A DNA stretch of 64,000 nucleotides, from positions 1,860,001-1,924,000 of the forward strand of contig NC_007511.1 of NCBI RefSeq assembly GCF_000012945.1, given 5' to 3'. The notes under the pieces were generated by a model. That model saw only the letters and a program-made list of their open reading frames with translations. It was not told the DNA's origin and made no database searches. The translations under genes and the position numbers were made by a program. Of the stretch, positions 42,835 through 51,549 are shown in pieces (position 1 is the first letter of the stretch; every line of letters begins with the position of its first letter). This DNA is from Burkholderia lata (GTDB lineage Bacteria > Pseudomonadota > Gammaproteobacteria > Burkholderiales > Burkholderiaceae).

Positions 42835-44256
42835 ATGACAGCTCGCCCCGCGTTCCCGTCTCCCGACACCACCGGCCCCCGCGCGTCGCGCACGCCGTCC
42901 CGCCTCCTGCGCCGCGCGGCGTTCGTGATCGGCGCCGCCGTACTCGGCTATGGCGCGTTCGCGATCGCATTCCCCGCGCAGGTGCCCGCGGCGATCGGCA
43001 CCGTCGTCGCCGACTGGACAGGCGCGAACCCGCATCCGGTCGTGCTGCAGCGGCCGGCCGCGCAGCCGCTGTCGGCGGTCGCGCAGCTCGGCCGCGCGCT
43101 GTTCGCCGATCCGTCGCTGTCCGCGTCGGGCAAGCAGTCGTGCGCGTCGTGCCACAGCCCCGATCACGCGTACGGCCCGCCGAACGCGCTCGACGTGCAG
43201 CCGGGCGGCCTCGCGATGACGCAGCAGGGCTATCGCCCGCCGCCGTCGCTGATGTACCTGTACCGCCAGCCGAATTTCAGCATCGGCCCCGATGCCGGTG
43301 AAAACGACGCCGCGCCGACCGTCGCGCAGCAGGCTGCGTCCGCGGCCGGTGTCGTCAAGGCGCAGAAGGTGGCCGGCACGTCGGCCGCGCCGCAGCTCGT
43401 GCCGCAGGGCGGGATGTTCTGGGACGGCCGCGCCGATACGCTGCAGCAGCAGGCGTTCGGCCCGCTGCTGAATCCGGTCGAGATGGCGAACGCGAGCATC
43501 GACGACGTCGCGCGCAAGCTCAAGCAGTCGTCGCACCGTGCGCAACTCGAGCAACTGTTCGGCGCACGCGTGTTCGACAGCCCGCAGCTCGCGGTATCGG
43601 AAGCGATGTTCGCGATCGCGCGCTACCAGGTGGAAGATCCGTCGTTCCACCCGTACAACAGCAAGTACGACCGCTGGCTCGAAGGCCGTGCGCGCCTCTC
43701 GCAGGCCGAACTGCGCGGGCTGCGCCTGTTCAACGATCCGGACAAGGCGAATTGCGCGGGCTGCCATCTGTCGAAGCCCGGCAAGGACGGGCTGCCGCCG
43801 ATGTTTACCGATTACCAGTACGAGGCGCTCGGCGCGCCGCGCAACAAGGAACTGGCGCAGAACCGCAACCCGGCGTTCTACGATCTCGGCGTGTGCGGGC
43901 CATTCCGCGACGACCTGAAGGACCAGACGCAGTATTGCGCGATGTTCCTGACGCCGACGCTGCGCAATTCGGCGACGCGCCACGTGTTCTTCCACAACGG
44001 CGTGTTCCACACGCTCGACCAGGTGATGGCGTTCTACAACGAGCGCAGCATCTCGCCGCAGAAGTTTTATTCACGCGGTGCGGACGGCAAGGTCGACGAG
44101 TACGACGACATCCCGCCGAAATATCGCGCGAACGTCGACGTGACCGACGCGCCGTTCGATCGCAAGCCGGGCGACAAGCCCGCGATGACGGCGCAGGATA
44201 TCAAGGATATCGAAGCGTTCCTCGGTACGTTGAACGATGAACCGGTGAAACGCTGA
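42835..44256 (+). CDS. di-haem cytochrome c peroxidase family protein
   Basis: The 473-residue protein has an N-terminal membrane anchor (about 27-47) and two c-type haem sites, CASCH (103-107) and CAGCH (307-311), with the CCP/MauG fold around them (AQLGRALFADPSLSASGKQ, MFWDGRADTLQQQ, FFHNGVFHTLDQVMAFYN). It would work in the periplasm, reducing peroxide or oxidising a protein partner. It follows the AcpA-type phosphoesterase, an arrangement I associate with Burkholderia and that suggests a shared role, still unexplained. Confidence 0.92.
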   Translation: MTARPAFPSPDTTGPRASRTPSRLLRRAAFVIGAAVLGYGAFAIAFPAQVPAAIGTVVADWTGANPHPVVLQRPAAQPLSAVAQLGRALFADPSLSASGKQSCASCHSPDHAYGPPNALDVQPGGLAMTQQGYRPPPSLMYLYRQPNFSIGPDAGENDAAPTVAQQAASAAGVVKAQKVAGTSAAPQLVPQGGMFWDGRADTLQQQAFGPLLNPVEMANASIDDVARKLKQSSHRAQLEQLFGARVFDSPQLAVSEAMFAIARYQVEDPSFHPYNSKYDRWLEGRARLSQAELRGLRLFNDPDKANCAGCHLSKPGKDGLPPMFTDYQYEALGAPRNKELAQNRNPAFYDLGVCGPFRDDLKDQTQYCAMFLTPTLRNSATRHVFFHNGVFHTLDQVMAFYNERSISPQKFYSRGADGKVDEYDDIPPKYRANVDVTDAPFDRKPGDKPAMTAQDIKDIEAFLGTLNDEPVKR

Positions 44257-44285
44257 GTGCAGGATGACCGCCGCGCTGCGTCGTG

Positions 44286-45017
44286 TCAGCAGCGCGCGCG
44301 GATGCAAAGGAAGGCCGGGGCCAGCGACAGCTCCGCATGAAGGCGCTCCGATGCGGCCTTCATCTCGGGCAGCGGCTTCGGCTCGACGAACCGGTCGAGC
44401 CGCCAGCCGCTGTCGGCCACGGCGTTCAGGATGTCGGCGAGCGGCCGCCGCCACGCTTCGACGTAGGGCTTCGGTTCACCGAAACCCGACCAGTGAAAGC
44501 CGAAGCGGGACGTATCGAAATAGGTGCCCTCGCCGCGCGTGCGTTCGTCCATCCAGTCGCGCATCGGATGCGCCATCGAGAACACGAGCGTAGCGCCCGG
44601 CCGCGCGACGCGCCGGAATTCGCGCAGCGTCGGCGCAAGATCGCGCACGTAGTCGAACGCGAGCGAACAGACGACCTTGTCGAACGCTGCGTCGGGCAAC
44701 CACGCGAGCGGCCCCTCCAGATCGCCCTCCACGATGTCGACCGCGAGGCCCGCGCAGCGCGTTCTCGCCAGCGCGACCATCTCCGGCGTGACGTCGAACG
44801 CATGCACCGTCGCGCCGTGACTTGCGAGGTGCGCGCTGCAGATGCCGGGCCCGCAGCCGGCGTCGAGCACCGTCAGGCCGTCGACATCGCCCAGCAGCGC
44901 CATCGTTGCCGGACGTTCGTAGAGCGCGTTGTGCGCCTTCGTCGGCGCGATGTCGGCGTAACGTTGCGCGAAGCTCGCGTACGCCTGGCGGCCGGTTGGT
45001 TCGTTCGGATCGGTCAT
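44286..45017 (-). CDS. SAM-dependent class I methyltransferase
   Basis: The 243-residue protein begins at an ATG with AGGCT-type weak ribosome site. It has the SAM loop VLDAGCGPGICSAHLASHG (motif I), TPEMVALARTRC, EGDLEGPLAWLPDAAFDKVVCSLAFDYV (motifs II-III) and RPGATLVFSMAHP. The pattern is that of the Methyltransf_11 family; substrate unknown. A much longer frame runs upstream but overlaps the next gene. It is convergent with the peroxidase gene. Confidence 0.88.
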   Translation of the reverse strand: MTDPNEPTGRQAYASFAQRYADIAPTKAHNALYERPATMALLGDVDGLTVLDAGCGPGICSAHLASHGATVHAFDVTPEMVALARTRCAGLAVDIVEGDLEGPLAWLPDAAFDKVVCSLAFDYVRDLAPTLREFRRVARPGATLVFSMAHPMRDWMDERTRGEGTYFDTSRFGFHWSGFGEPKPYVEAWRRPLADILNAVADSGWRLDRFVEPKPLPEMKAASERLHAELSLAPAFLCIRARC

Positions 45018-45133
45018 GCAGGCTCCGTCGGCGGAAACTGGGGGAACCGATTCTGCCCGATCCAGTGGCGGATGGCGATCTGCGTTCGGGCCGCCGATGT
45101 CAGGTCGTGCCGCCCGCCTCTCGCCCCGCCGCG

Positions 45134-46456
45134 TCAGAACAGATACATCCCCGCGACGAACACAACACCCGAGAACAGCAGCGTCGTCACGCAATACCCC
45201 ATGATGTCGCGCACGCCGAGCCCGGCAATCGCCAGCGCGGGCAGCGCCCAGAACGGCTGCGCCATGTTGGTCCACGCTTCGCCATACGCGATCGCCATCG
45301 CGGCCTTGCCGAGATCGGCGCCGAGCGCCTGGGCGGCCGGCATCACGAACGGACCCTGCACGACCCAGTGGCCGCCGCCGGACGGCACCGCGAAATTGAT
45401 CACGGCCGAGCTCAGGAACGCGAGCAGCGGGAACGTGTGCACGTTCGCGATATCGACGAACCATTTCGTGATCACGCCCGCGAGCCCCGAGTGATCCATC
45501 AGCGCCTGGATGCCCGCGTAGAACGGGAACTGGATCATGATCCCCGACGCGCCGCGCGCCGCACCGGCCACCGCGCGCGCATAGGCCATCGGCGTACGGT
45601 GCAGCAGGATGCCGGCCGCGAGGAACGCAAGGTTCACGGTGTCGATGTCGAGCGCGAAGCCCTTCTGCACGAACTTCAGCACGAGGAACGCCGCGCACAG
45701 CGCCGCGACGAGAACCGACAGCAAGCGGCTTTCCTCCAGCCGTTCCGCGAACGTCGCGTCGGGCCCGAGCTGGCGCTCCACGCTCGGCGGTTCGGCCAGC
45801 AGCGCCGGATCGACGCTGACGACCTCACCCGGCTTCGGCATCATCATCCGCGCGAGGAACGGCAGCATCACGATCAGGCCGATCGTGATGAACGCGTTGT
45901 AGCCGGTGAAGATCGTCTGCGACACGGGAATCAGCCCGATGGTCTTTTCCATCGGATTGCCCTTCGTGGCCGCGACGAGCGGGACCGAACCCGACAATCC
46001 GCCGTGCCAGCTCAGGAAGCCCATGTACGCGGACGCAACGAGCAGCCGGTAATCGCTGCCGGCGACACGGCGCGCCACTTCGCGCGCGAGCATCGCACCG
46101 AGCACGAGGCCGAAGCCCCAGTTGATCGCGCACGCGAGCGCGCCGACGAACGCGACGAGCATCACGCCCTGCCCCGGCGTGCGCGCGGTGCTCGCGAGCG
46201 CGACGAGCATGCGCTTCACCGGCGGCGAACTCGCGAGTGCGTGGCCGGTGACGAGAATCATCACCATCTGCATCGAGAACGCGAGCAGGTTCCAGAAACC
46301 CGAACCCCACATCGTCGTGAGCTGCACGGGCGTGTTCGGCGTGAGGCCGAACGCGAGTGCGAACGCGACGACCGTCAGCAGGATCGCGAAAATCAACGGG
46401 TCGGGCAACACGCGGTGGACCACCTGCGTGAAGAATTGGGAAATACGCTGAATCAA
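45134..46456 (-). CDS. AtoE-type short-chain fatty acid transporter, TTG start
   Basis: The 440-residue membrane protein follows the AtoE/TIGR00366 pattern: RVLPDPLIFAILLTVVAFALA, WNLLAFSMQMVMILVTGHALA, NWGFGLVLGAMLAREVARR, LSWHGGLSGSVPLVAAT and FAVPSGGGHWVVQGPFVMPA. Members take up acetoacetate or short-chain fatty acids. No ATG fits the N-terminus; TTG at 46456 has GAGGAG six bases upstream, giving (M)IQRISQFFTQVV. It lies 116 bp upstream of the methyltransferase on the same strand; no ato enzymes are nearby. Confidence 0.9.
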   Translation of the reverse strand: MIQRISQFFTQVVHRVLPDPLIFAILLTVVAFALAFGLTPNTPVQLTTMWGSGFWNLLAFSMQMVMILVTGHALASSPPVKRMLVALASTARTPGQGVMLVAFVGALACAINWGFGLVLGAMLAREVARRVAGSDYRLLVASAYMGFLSWHGGLSGSVPLVAATKGNPMEKTIGLIPVSQTIFTGYNAFITIGLIVMLPFLARMMMPKPGEVVSVDPALLAEPPSVERQLGPDATFAERLEESRLLSVLVAALCAAFLVLKFVQKGFALDIDTVNLAFLAAGILLHRTPMAYARAVAGAARGASGIMIQFPFYAGIQALMDHSGLAGVITKWFVDIANVHTFPLLAFLSSAVINFAVPSGGGHWVVQGPFVMPAAQALGADLGKAAMAIAYGEAWTNMAQPFWALPALAIAGLGVRDIMGYCVTTLLFSGVVFVAGMYLF

Positions 46457-46613
46457 CTTGAGCTCCTCGTTTCCTGATAGGGACGTCCGCGCGTGTCGTT
46501 GTTGGTTGAGGCGCGGAAACGCGCGGATTCTTGCACAGAACCGGCGGACGCGCTTGGGAGCGCGGCTGCGATCGCGTGCCGGCGCGAACGGGGAAACGGG
46601 GAGGAAAACGACG

Positions 46614-46640
46614 ACCGGCGGTGCAATCGGCACCGCCGGT
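46614..46640 (-). terminator. terminator-like hairpin after the CLC channel gene
   Basis: ACCGGCGGTGC-N5-GCACCGCCGGT is a perfect 11-bp stem 22 bases after the channel gene stop; on the minus strand a short T-run follows after a few bases. Confidence 0.7.
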
Positions 46641-46662
46641 GAAAAGGACGAATGCGGGTGCG

Positions 46663-47997
46663 TTATCGAACGGCGGTCGCAGGTGTGCTCACGGTTGCAA
46701 CCGAATTCACCCGACGCTCGGCCAGCCGCTGCGCGAACCGGTACGCGACCAGCGAGCCGACTACCGCAAGCAGCATCGGCACGAGGCTGTCGTGATCCAC
46801 GCGCGTGAACTCGGCCAGCAGCACCACTGCCGTGATCGGCATCTGCATCGACGCGGCGAGAAACGCCGTCGCACCGACAAGTGCACACCCGCCGATCGAC
46901 GCGCCCGGCCACACGAGGCTCCACAGCCCGCCGAGCACGACGCCGAGCAGCGCGCCGTTCGCCAGGCCCGGCGTCAGCAGGCCGCCTTCCGCGCCGGCGC
47001 GCAGGCTGCCGGCCTCGATCAGCACTTTCAGCACGAGCAGCGCCGCGGCAAGGCCGATCGTCAGCGTGCCGTCGAAACCCAGCGATGCCGGGCCCTTGCC
47101 GTTGCCGAGCAATTGCGGAAACCGCATCGCAAGCACGCCGATCACCGCGAAGTTGACCAGCGCGAGCACGGGCAGCCGCCAATCTTTCGGCGCGTTCGCG
47201 CGGGCACGCGTCGTAAGCCGCACGAAGCCGTACGCGGCAAAACCGAACAGCGGACCGCAGATGATCGACCACGCGACCAGCGGCGTGCTCAGCACGAACG
47301 GCGGCACCGTGTACTGGTGTTCGTTGCCGAGGCCGATCCACGCGACGGCCGCGGCGATCGCCGACGTCGCGACCGCCACGACCAGCGCACGCAGTTCGAA
47401 CGTGCCGAGCAGCACTTCGAGCACGAAGATCGCACCGCCGAGCGGCACGTTATAGACGGCCGCGAGGCCCGCGCCGGCACCACACGCGACCATCAGCCGG
47501 CAGTCGTCGGGCGTGAGGCCCGCCGCATGCGCAAGCCGCCCGGCAAGCAGCGAACCGATCTCGCGCGGGGCGACTTCGCGGCCGAGCGGTGAACCGAGCG
47601 CGACGGTGACGATCTGCAGCAGCGCGTGAACCGTCGTGCTGACGACCGGCATCCGCGGGTCGGCGGCGCGCACCGCGCGACGGATGCTGACGAGCGGCCG
47701 GCCATACCGGTACAGCGCCCACCAGCCGCCGCCGGCGACGATCCCGCAGACGACCAGCACCACGAGGCGGCGCAGCGGATCGGCGCCGGTCACGCCGGTG
47801 AGGAAGCTTTCGGTGCCGATCACGTGCGCGACGCTGTAGCCGTACGCGACGTGCTGGATCGCATGTAGCAGCAGCGCGAGCAGCATGCCGCCGAGGCCCG
47901 CGCCGACGCCGGTCAGGATCGTGACGACGGCCAAGCGCGCGAACGGGCTGGCGGCCGGCGAAGAGGATGCGGGGGCGGACGGGAGATCGAGGCGCAT
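46663..47997 (-). CDS. CLC-family chloride channel or antiporter
   Basis: The 444-residue membrane protein shows the CLC fold signatures: GSPLGREVAPREIGSLLAG (the G-R-E-x-x-P filter loop), GAGAGLAAVYNVPLGGAIFVLEVL, AEGGLLTPGLANGALLG and ASMQMPITAVVLLAEFT. The first GSGIP-type motif is not obvious, and the filter GREGP is GREVAP, as in ClcB-type members. CBS domains are absent. The ATG at 47997 is chosen over an upstream in-frame one at 48048. Confidence 0.92.
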   Translation of the reverse strand: MRLDLPSAPASSSPAASPFARLAVVTILTGVGAGLGGMLLALLLHAIQHVAYGYSVAHVIGTESFLTGVTGADPLRRLVVLVVCGIVAGGGWWALYRYGRPLVSIRRAVRAADPRMPVVSTTVHALLQIVTVALGSPLGREVAPREIGSLLAGRLAHAAGLTPDDCRLMVACGAGAGLAAVYNVPLGGAIFVLEVLLGTFELRALVVAVATSAIAAAVAWIGLGNEHQYTVPPFVLSTPLVAWSIICGPLFGFAAYGFVRLTTRARANAPKDWRLPVLALVNFAVIGVLAMRFPQLLGNGKGPASLGFDGTLTIGLAAALLVLKVLIEAGSLRAGAEGGLLTPGLANGALLGVVLGGLWSLVWPGASIGGCALVGATAFLAASMQMPITAVVLLAEFTRVDHDSLVPMLLAVVGSLVAYRFAQRLAERRVNSVATVSTPATAVR

Positions 47998-48622
47998 GGA
48001 GTCGGCGAATGGAATCGAAAAGACGGCGTGCAACCCGCACGCCGTCAACAGGACCGCATCGTAGGCCGGCGCTCATCATGAGACAAACGTATTTTTCGAA
48101 TCGACTCATGCATTTCATGAATACACGATGTCGGACGGACTTTGGCCGCCCGCCGTCAGCGCGCAGTCCGCGTCAATCCGGACAGGTGACGTGCTCCGGT
48201 TCGCGCCGCAGGATCACGTGCCCGTGGCGGATCGACCGCGTGGCGTTGGCCTACCGGCGCACCGCTTCGGAAACGTGTCGAAGCGCCCCTGCAGGTGGAT
48301 GCTCTAGGTCGGGCACGAGATGAAGTTCAGGCCCGCGCGCTTCACGGTGAACAGTGTCGATGCGCACCGATCAACCGACGCGCCGCGTCCCGCTCATGTT
48401 GCAGCGACGCGACAACCGGCCCGCGATGAACGGATACCCGCCGCGCGCGACCACGCAGAAACCGCCAGCGTCAGGCACGCGCCGCACGTCGTGTCAGTTT
48501 TGTGAAGGACTCTTGCCGGATCCGGAAAGGTGCGCTCGCGGCCCCGGCGGCCTTGCACGCGCGATGCGTTCCTATACTTGCGCCGAACTTTCGTTCCCAG
48601 TCCCACACGCAGGAGCCCTGAC
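47998..48622. other. 625-bp divergent region between CLC gene and porin
   Basis: The porin promoter is probably at the right end, where TATACT (48573-48578) resembles a -10. Otherwise there are only short frames without ribosome sites and no repeats. The length leaves room for a small RNA or a long porin leader, neither of which I can demonstrate. Confidence 0.5.
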
Positions 48623-49765
48623 TTGAAAAAAACCCTCATCGCCGGCGCATGCACCGCCGCGCTGTTCGCCCCCGTCGCTCACGCACAGAGCTCGGTCACG
48701 CTGTACGGCCTGATCGACGCCGGCATCGTCTACACCAACAACGCCAACGGTGCGTCGCTGTGGCGCCTGAACAGCGGCACCGTCAACGGCAGCCGCGTCG
48801 GGTTTCGCGGCACCGAGGATCTCGGCGGCGGCCTGAAGGCGCTGTTCGTGCTCGAGAACGGCTTCAACGTGAACAACGGCGGGCTCGGGCAGGACGGCAA
48901 GCTGTTCGGCCGTCACGCGTACGTCGGCCTGAGCCAGAACGGCTATGGCACGCTGACGCTCGGCCGCCAGTACGACACGATGGTCGACTTCGTCGCGCCG
49001 CTGTCGGCCACGGCCGGCGACTTCGGCGACGCGAGCTTCGCGCATCCGTTCGACAACGACAACCTGAACCACTCGCTGCGCATCAACAACGCGGTCAAGT
49101 ACACGAGCGAGACCTATGCGGGCTTCAAGGTCGGCGCGATGTATGCGTTCTCGAACGCGACGAACTTCGGCGCGAACCGCGCGTACAGCGTCGCGGCGAG
49201 CTACACGAACGGCCCGCTGAAGCTGGCCGGCGCGTACCTGCAGATGAACGGCACGAAGGGCTCGACGAGCGCGAGCCCCGGCGCGACCGATGCGGCCGAA
49301 GCGAAGAGCCTGAACCAGGGCGGCTGGTCGATCGGTTCGGACCGCATGCGTTCGTACGGCGGCGGCATCAGCTACGGATTCGGCCCGGCCACCGTCGGCT
49401 TCGTCTATACGCGTTCGCAGTACGACAACACGGGCTCGTTCGGCTCGACCGGCCAGGTCGCGTTCAACAACTACGACGTGAACGTGCGCTATGCGGTGAC
49501 GCCGGCCGTCAGCCTCGGCGCGGCCTACGTGTACACGGACGCCAGCGTGTCGAACCCCGACAGCAAGCACGGCACCGATCCGAAGTGGCACCAGGTCGAC
49601 CTGCAGGCCGTCTACAAGCTGTCGCGCCGCACGGACGTCTACGCGGAAGCGATGTATCAGCACGCAGCGGGCCGCGGCTACCAGGCGTTCATCAACGGCT
49701 CGGGCGGCGCATCGAGCACGGCGAACCAGATCGTCGGCACGATCGGCATGCGCACGCGCTTCTGA
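48623..49765 (+). CDS. general (OmpC-like) Gram-negative porin, TTG start
   Basis: The 380-residue protein has a signal peptide (KKTLIAGACTAALFAPVAHAQ), the opening strand SSVTLYGLIDAGIVYTNN, GSRVGFRGTEDLGGGLKALF, FGRHAYVGLSQNGYGTLTLGRQY and the terminal strand GTIGMRTRF with C-terminal Phe, all typical of beta-proteobacterial trimeric porins. AGGAG lies seven bases before TTG, and no in-frame ATG is near, so TTG is the start. It lies upstream of a DUF4148 gene on the same strand. Confidence 0.95.
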   Translation: MKKTLIAGACTAALFAPVAHAQSSVTLYGLIDAGIVYTNNANGASLWRLNSGTVNGSRVGFRGTEDLGGGLKALFVLENGFNVNNGGLGQDGKLFGRHAYVGLSQNGYGTLTLGRQYDTMVDFVAPLSATAGDFGDASFAHPFDNDNLNHSLRINNAVKYTSETYAGFKVGAMYAFSNATNFGANRAYSVAASYTNGPLKLAGAYLQMNGTKGSTSASPGATDAAEAKSLNQGGWSIGSDRMRSYGGGISYGFGPATVGFVYTRSQYDNTGSFGSTGQVAFNNYDVNVRYAVTPAVSLGAAYVYTDASVSNPDSKHGTDPKWHQVDLQAVYKLSRRTDVYAEAMYQHAAGRGYQAFINGSGGASSTANQIVGTIGMRTRF

Positions 49766-49981
49766 TCGGCGTAGTGGATCGTCGCCCGCCGGCCGTGAAC
49801 CTGCGTTCGCACGCGGGTTCGCTGGCTGCGGGCGGCCCGCATCAATGTTGTTCCATCTGGAAGGCAGCCTGCCTGGAATCGGGGTTTTTACGCGCGCAGG
49901 CGCTGCGTAGACTGCCAGCAAAGGTCAGGGTCACGCATCGCGCGTCGATCCGGCCGCCCACCCCGTACCCAGGAGAACCTC

Positions 49982-50284
49982 GTGAAATCGCTCGTCGTTA
50001 CCGCCGCCGCTGCCGTCCTGCTCGCTGCACCGGCCCTGTCCTTCGCCCAGTCCGCCAAGTCGCCCGTCACGCGCGCGCAAGTGCTGCAGGAGCTGATCGA
50101 TCTCGAGTCGGTCGGCTACAACCCGGCGCGCGGCGAAGTCAACAACTATCCGGACGACATCATGGCGGCGCAGGAACGACTTCATGAAAAGCGTCTCGCG
50201 GAACAGAAGGCTGCGCAGGCCGCCTACGGCCACGCCGCCGAACCGGTAACTGAATCGGGCGCGGCCGCCAAGCCCGCGCTGTAA
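49982..50284 (+). CDS. DUF4148 secreted protein, 100 aa, GTG start
   Basis: A GTG start with AGGAG seven bases upstream gives a signal peptide (KSLVVTAAAAVLLAAPALSFAQ) and the DUF4148 core SPVTRAQVLQELIDLESVGYNP followed by NNYPDDIMAAQERLHEKRLAE. It parallels the 24657 gene in length and layout. A strong hairpin follows at 50297. Function unknown. Confidence 0.92.
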   Translation: MKSLVVTAAAAVLLAAPALSFAQSAKSPVTRAQVLQELIDLESVGYNPARGEVNNYPDDIMAAQERLHEKRLAEQKAAQAAYGHAAEPVTESGAAAKPAL

Positions 50285-50296
50285 CGGCATGACGAA

Positions 50297-50336
50297 GCGC
50301 CGCACCCGCGTGAACGATGTCTTGCGGGTGCGGCGC
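50297..50336. terminator. strong hairpin, probable bidirectional terminator
   Basis: GCGCCGCACCCGC-N14-GCGGGTGCGGCGC is a perfect 13-bp stem between the DUF4148 gene and the convergent LysR gene. There is no long T-run, so it may work with Rho or simply protect transcript ends. Confidence 0.65.
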
Positions 50337-50401
50337 GGGTTGCGTTCGCGTGGTTTGCGTGAAGAAAAGAAGCCGGCAATGCGCCGGTGCGCGTCCGCCG
50401 C

Positions 50402-51349
50402 TCAGGCGGCCTGCGGTTCGCGATCGATCGCGTTCAGCATCTCGACGTCGCGCGCGATCATCCCCGGCACCTGGGCCCGCAGCATCTCGACCCAGGTCCG
50501 CACCTTCGCATCGACGAAGCGGCGCGACGGATACAGCGCGTACACGTTCATCTTCTGCAGGATATGCGCGGGCAGCACGCGGACGAGCGTGCCGTCGCGC
50601 AACGCGTCGATCGCCGAGTACAGCGGCAGCATGCCGATCCCGATGCCGTCGCGGATTGCCAGGGCAAGCGATTCGGCCGTATTGGTCTGCACCGGCCCCG
50701 TGACGTGGATCTGCTCGACGCCTTCGGGCCCTTCGAGCACCCATTCGTGCGTCGGGAACGCCGGCGTGCACAGCGTCAGGCACGCGTGCGCGGAGAGATC
50801 CTGCGGGCGGACCGGCGCGCCGTGGCGTTTCACATAGTCGGGCGACGCGCACAGGATGCTGAAGGTCGAGCCGAGCAGGTGCGACACGAGTTCCGAATCG
50901 GGCAGCGACGACGCGGTGACGACAGCCATGTCGCTCGTCCCGTCGAACAGGTCGGGCATGCGCTGCGACAGCGACAGCTCGATCGACACGTCCGGGAACT
51001 GCGCGTGATAGCGCGTCAGCGCGGGCAATACATAGTGATGACCGACGCTCGCGAAGCTGTGCATGCGCAGCACACCCGCGGGCCGTTCGTGCGCGCAGCT
51101 CGCCTCTTCTTCCGCGCGGTCGACGTCGGCGAGGATCTGGCGGCAGCGCCGCAGATAGCTTTCGCCGGCCGACGTGAGCGCGAGACGGCGCGTCGAACGA
51201 TTCATCAGACGGGTGCGCAGGCGCGCCTCGAGCTCCGACACCGCGCGCGACATCGCGCCCGTCGTCGAATTCAGCGATTGCGCGGCGGCGGTGAAACTGC
51301 CCGTCTCGACGACGCGCGAAAACACCCGCATGTTTTGTAGGGTATCCAT
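50402..51349 (-). CDS. LysR-type regulator divergent from the FUSC gene
   Basis: The 315-residue protein has the LysR N-terminal helix-turn-helix (MRVFSRVVETGSFTAAAQSL, TTGAMSRAVSELEARLRTRL) and a substrate-binding effector domain. It is divergent from the FUSC efflux gene with about 200 bp between them, the layout of aaeR-aaeB, so it likely controls that pump. The ATG at 51349 has a very close AGGA; a TTG at 51361 is an alternative start. Confidence 0.92.
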   Translation of the reverse strand: MDTLQNMRVFSRVVETGSFTAAAQSLNSTTGAMSRAVSELEARLRTRLMNRSTRRLALTSAGESYLRRCRQILADVDRAEEEASCAHERPAGVLRMHSFASVGHHYVLPALTRYHAQFPDVSIELSLSQRMPDLFDGTSDMAVVTASSLPDSELVSHLLGSTFSILCASPDYVKRHGAPVRPQDLSAHACLTLCTPAFPTHEWVLEGPEGVEQIHVTGPVQTNTAESLALAIRDGIGIGMLPLYSAIDALRDGTLVRVLPAHILQKMNVYALYPSRRFVDAKVRTWVEMLRAQVPGMIARDVEMLNAIDREPQAA

Positions 51350-51549
51350 TCCTGTGAGCAACCTGTAGCGGAGCCGCTATTTTCCTCCACGGGATGCGAC
51401 AGATTGTTACTCCGGCTGCAACTATCGTTTCCCCGCAACTGCGTTAATGCGCGGGCGCCGCACTCCTACAATCGGCGCCTCAACAGTCGAACGGACCCGT
51501 TCGGACGCGCCGCGCACCTCGCACGGCCCCGTACCGGCCCCCTCTTTTC

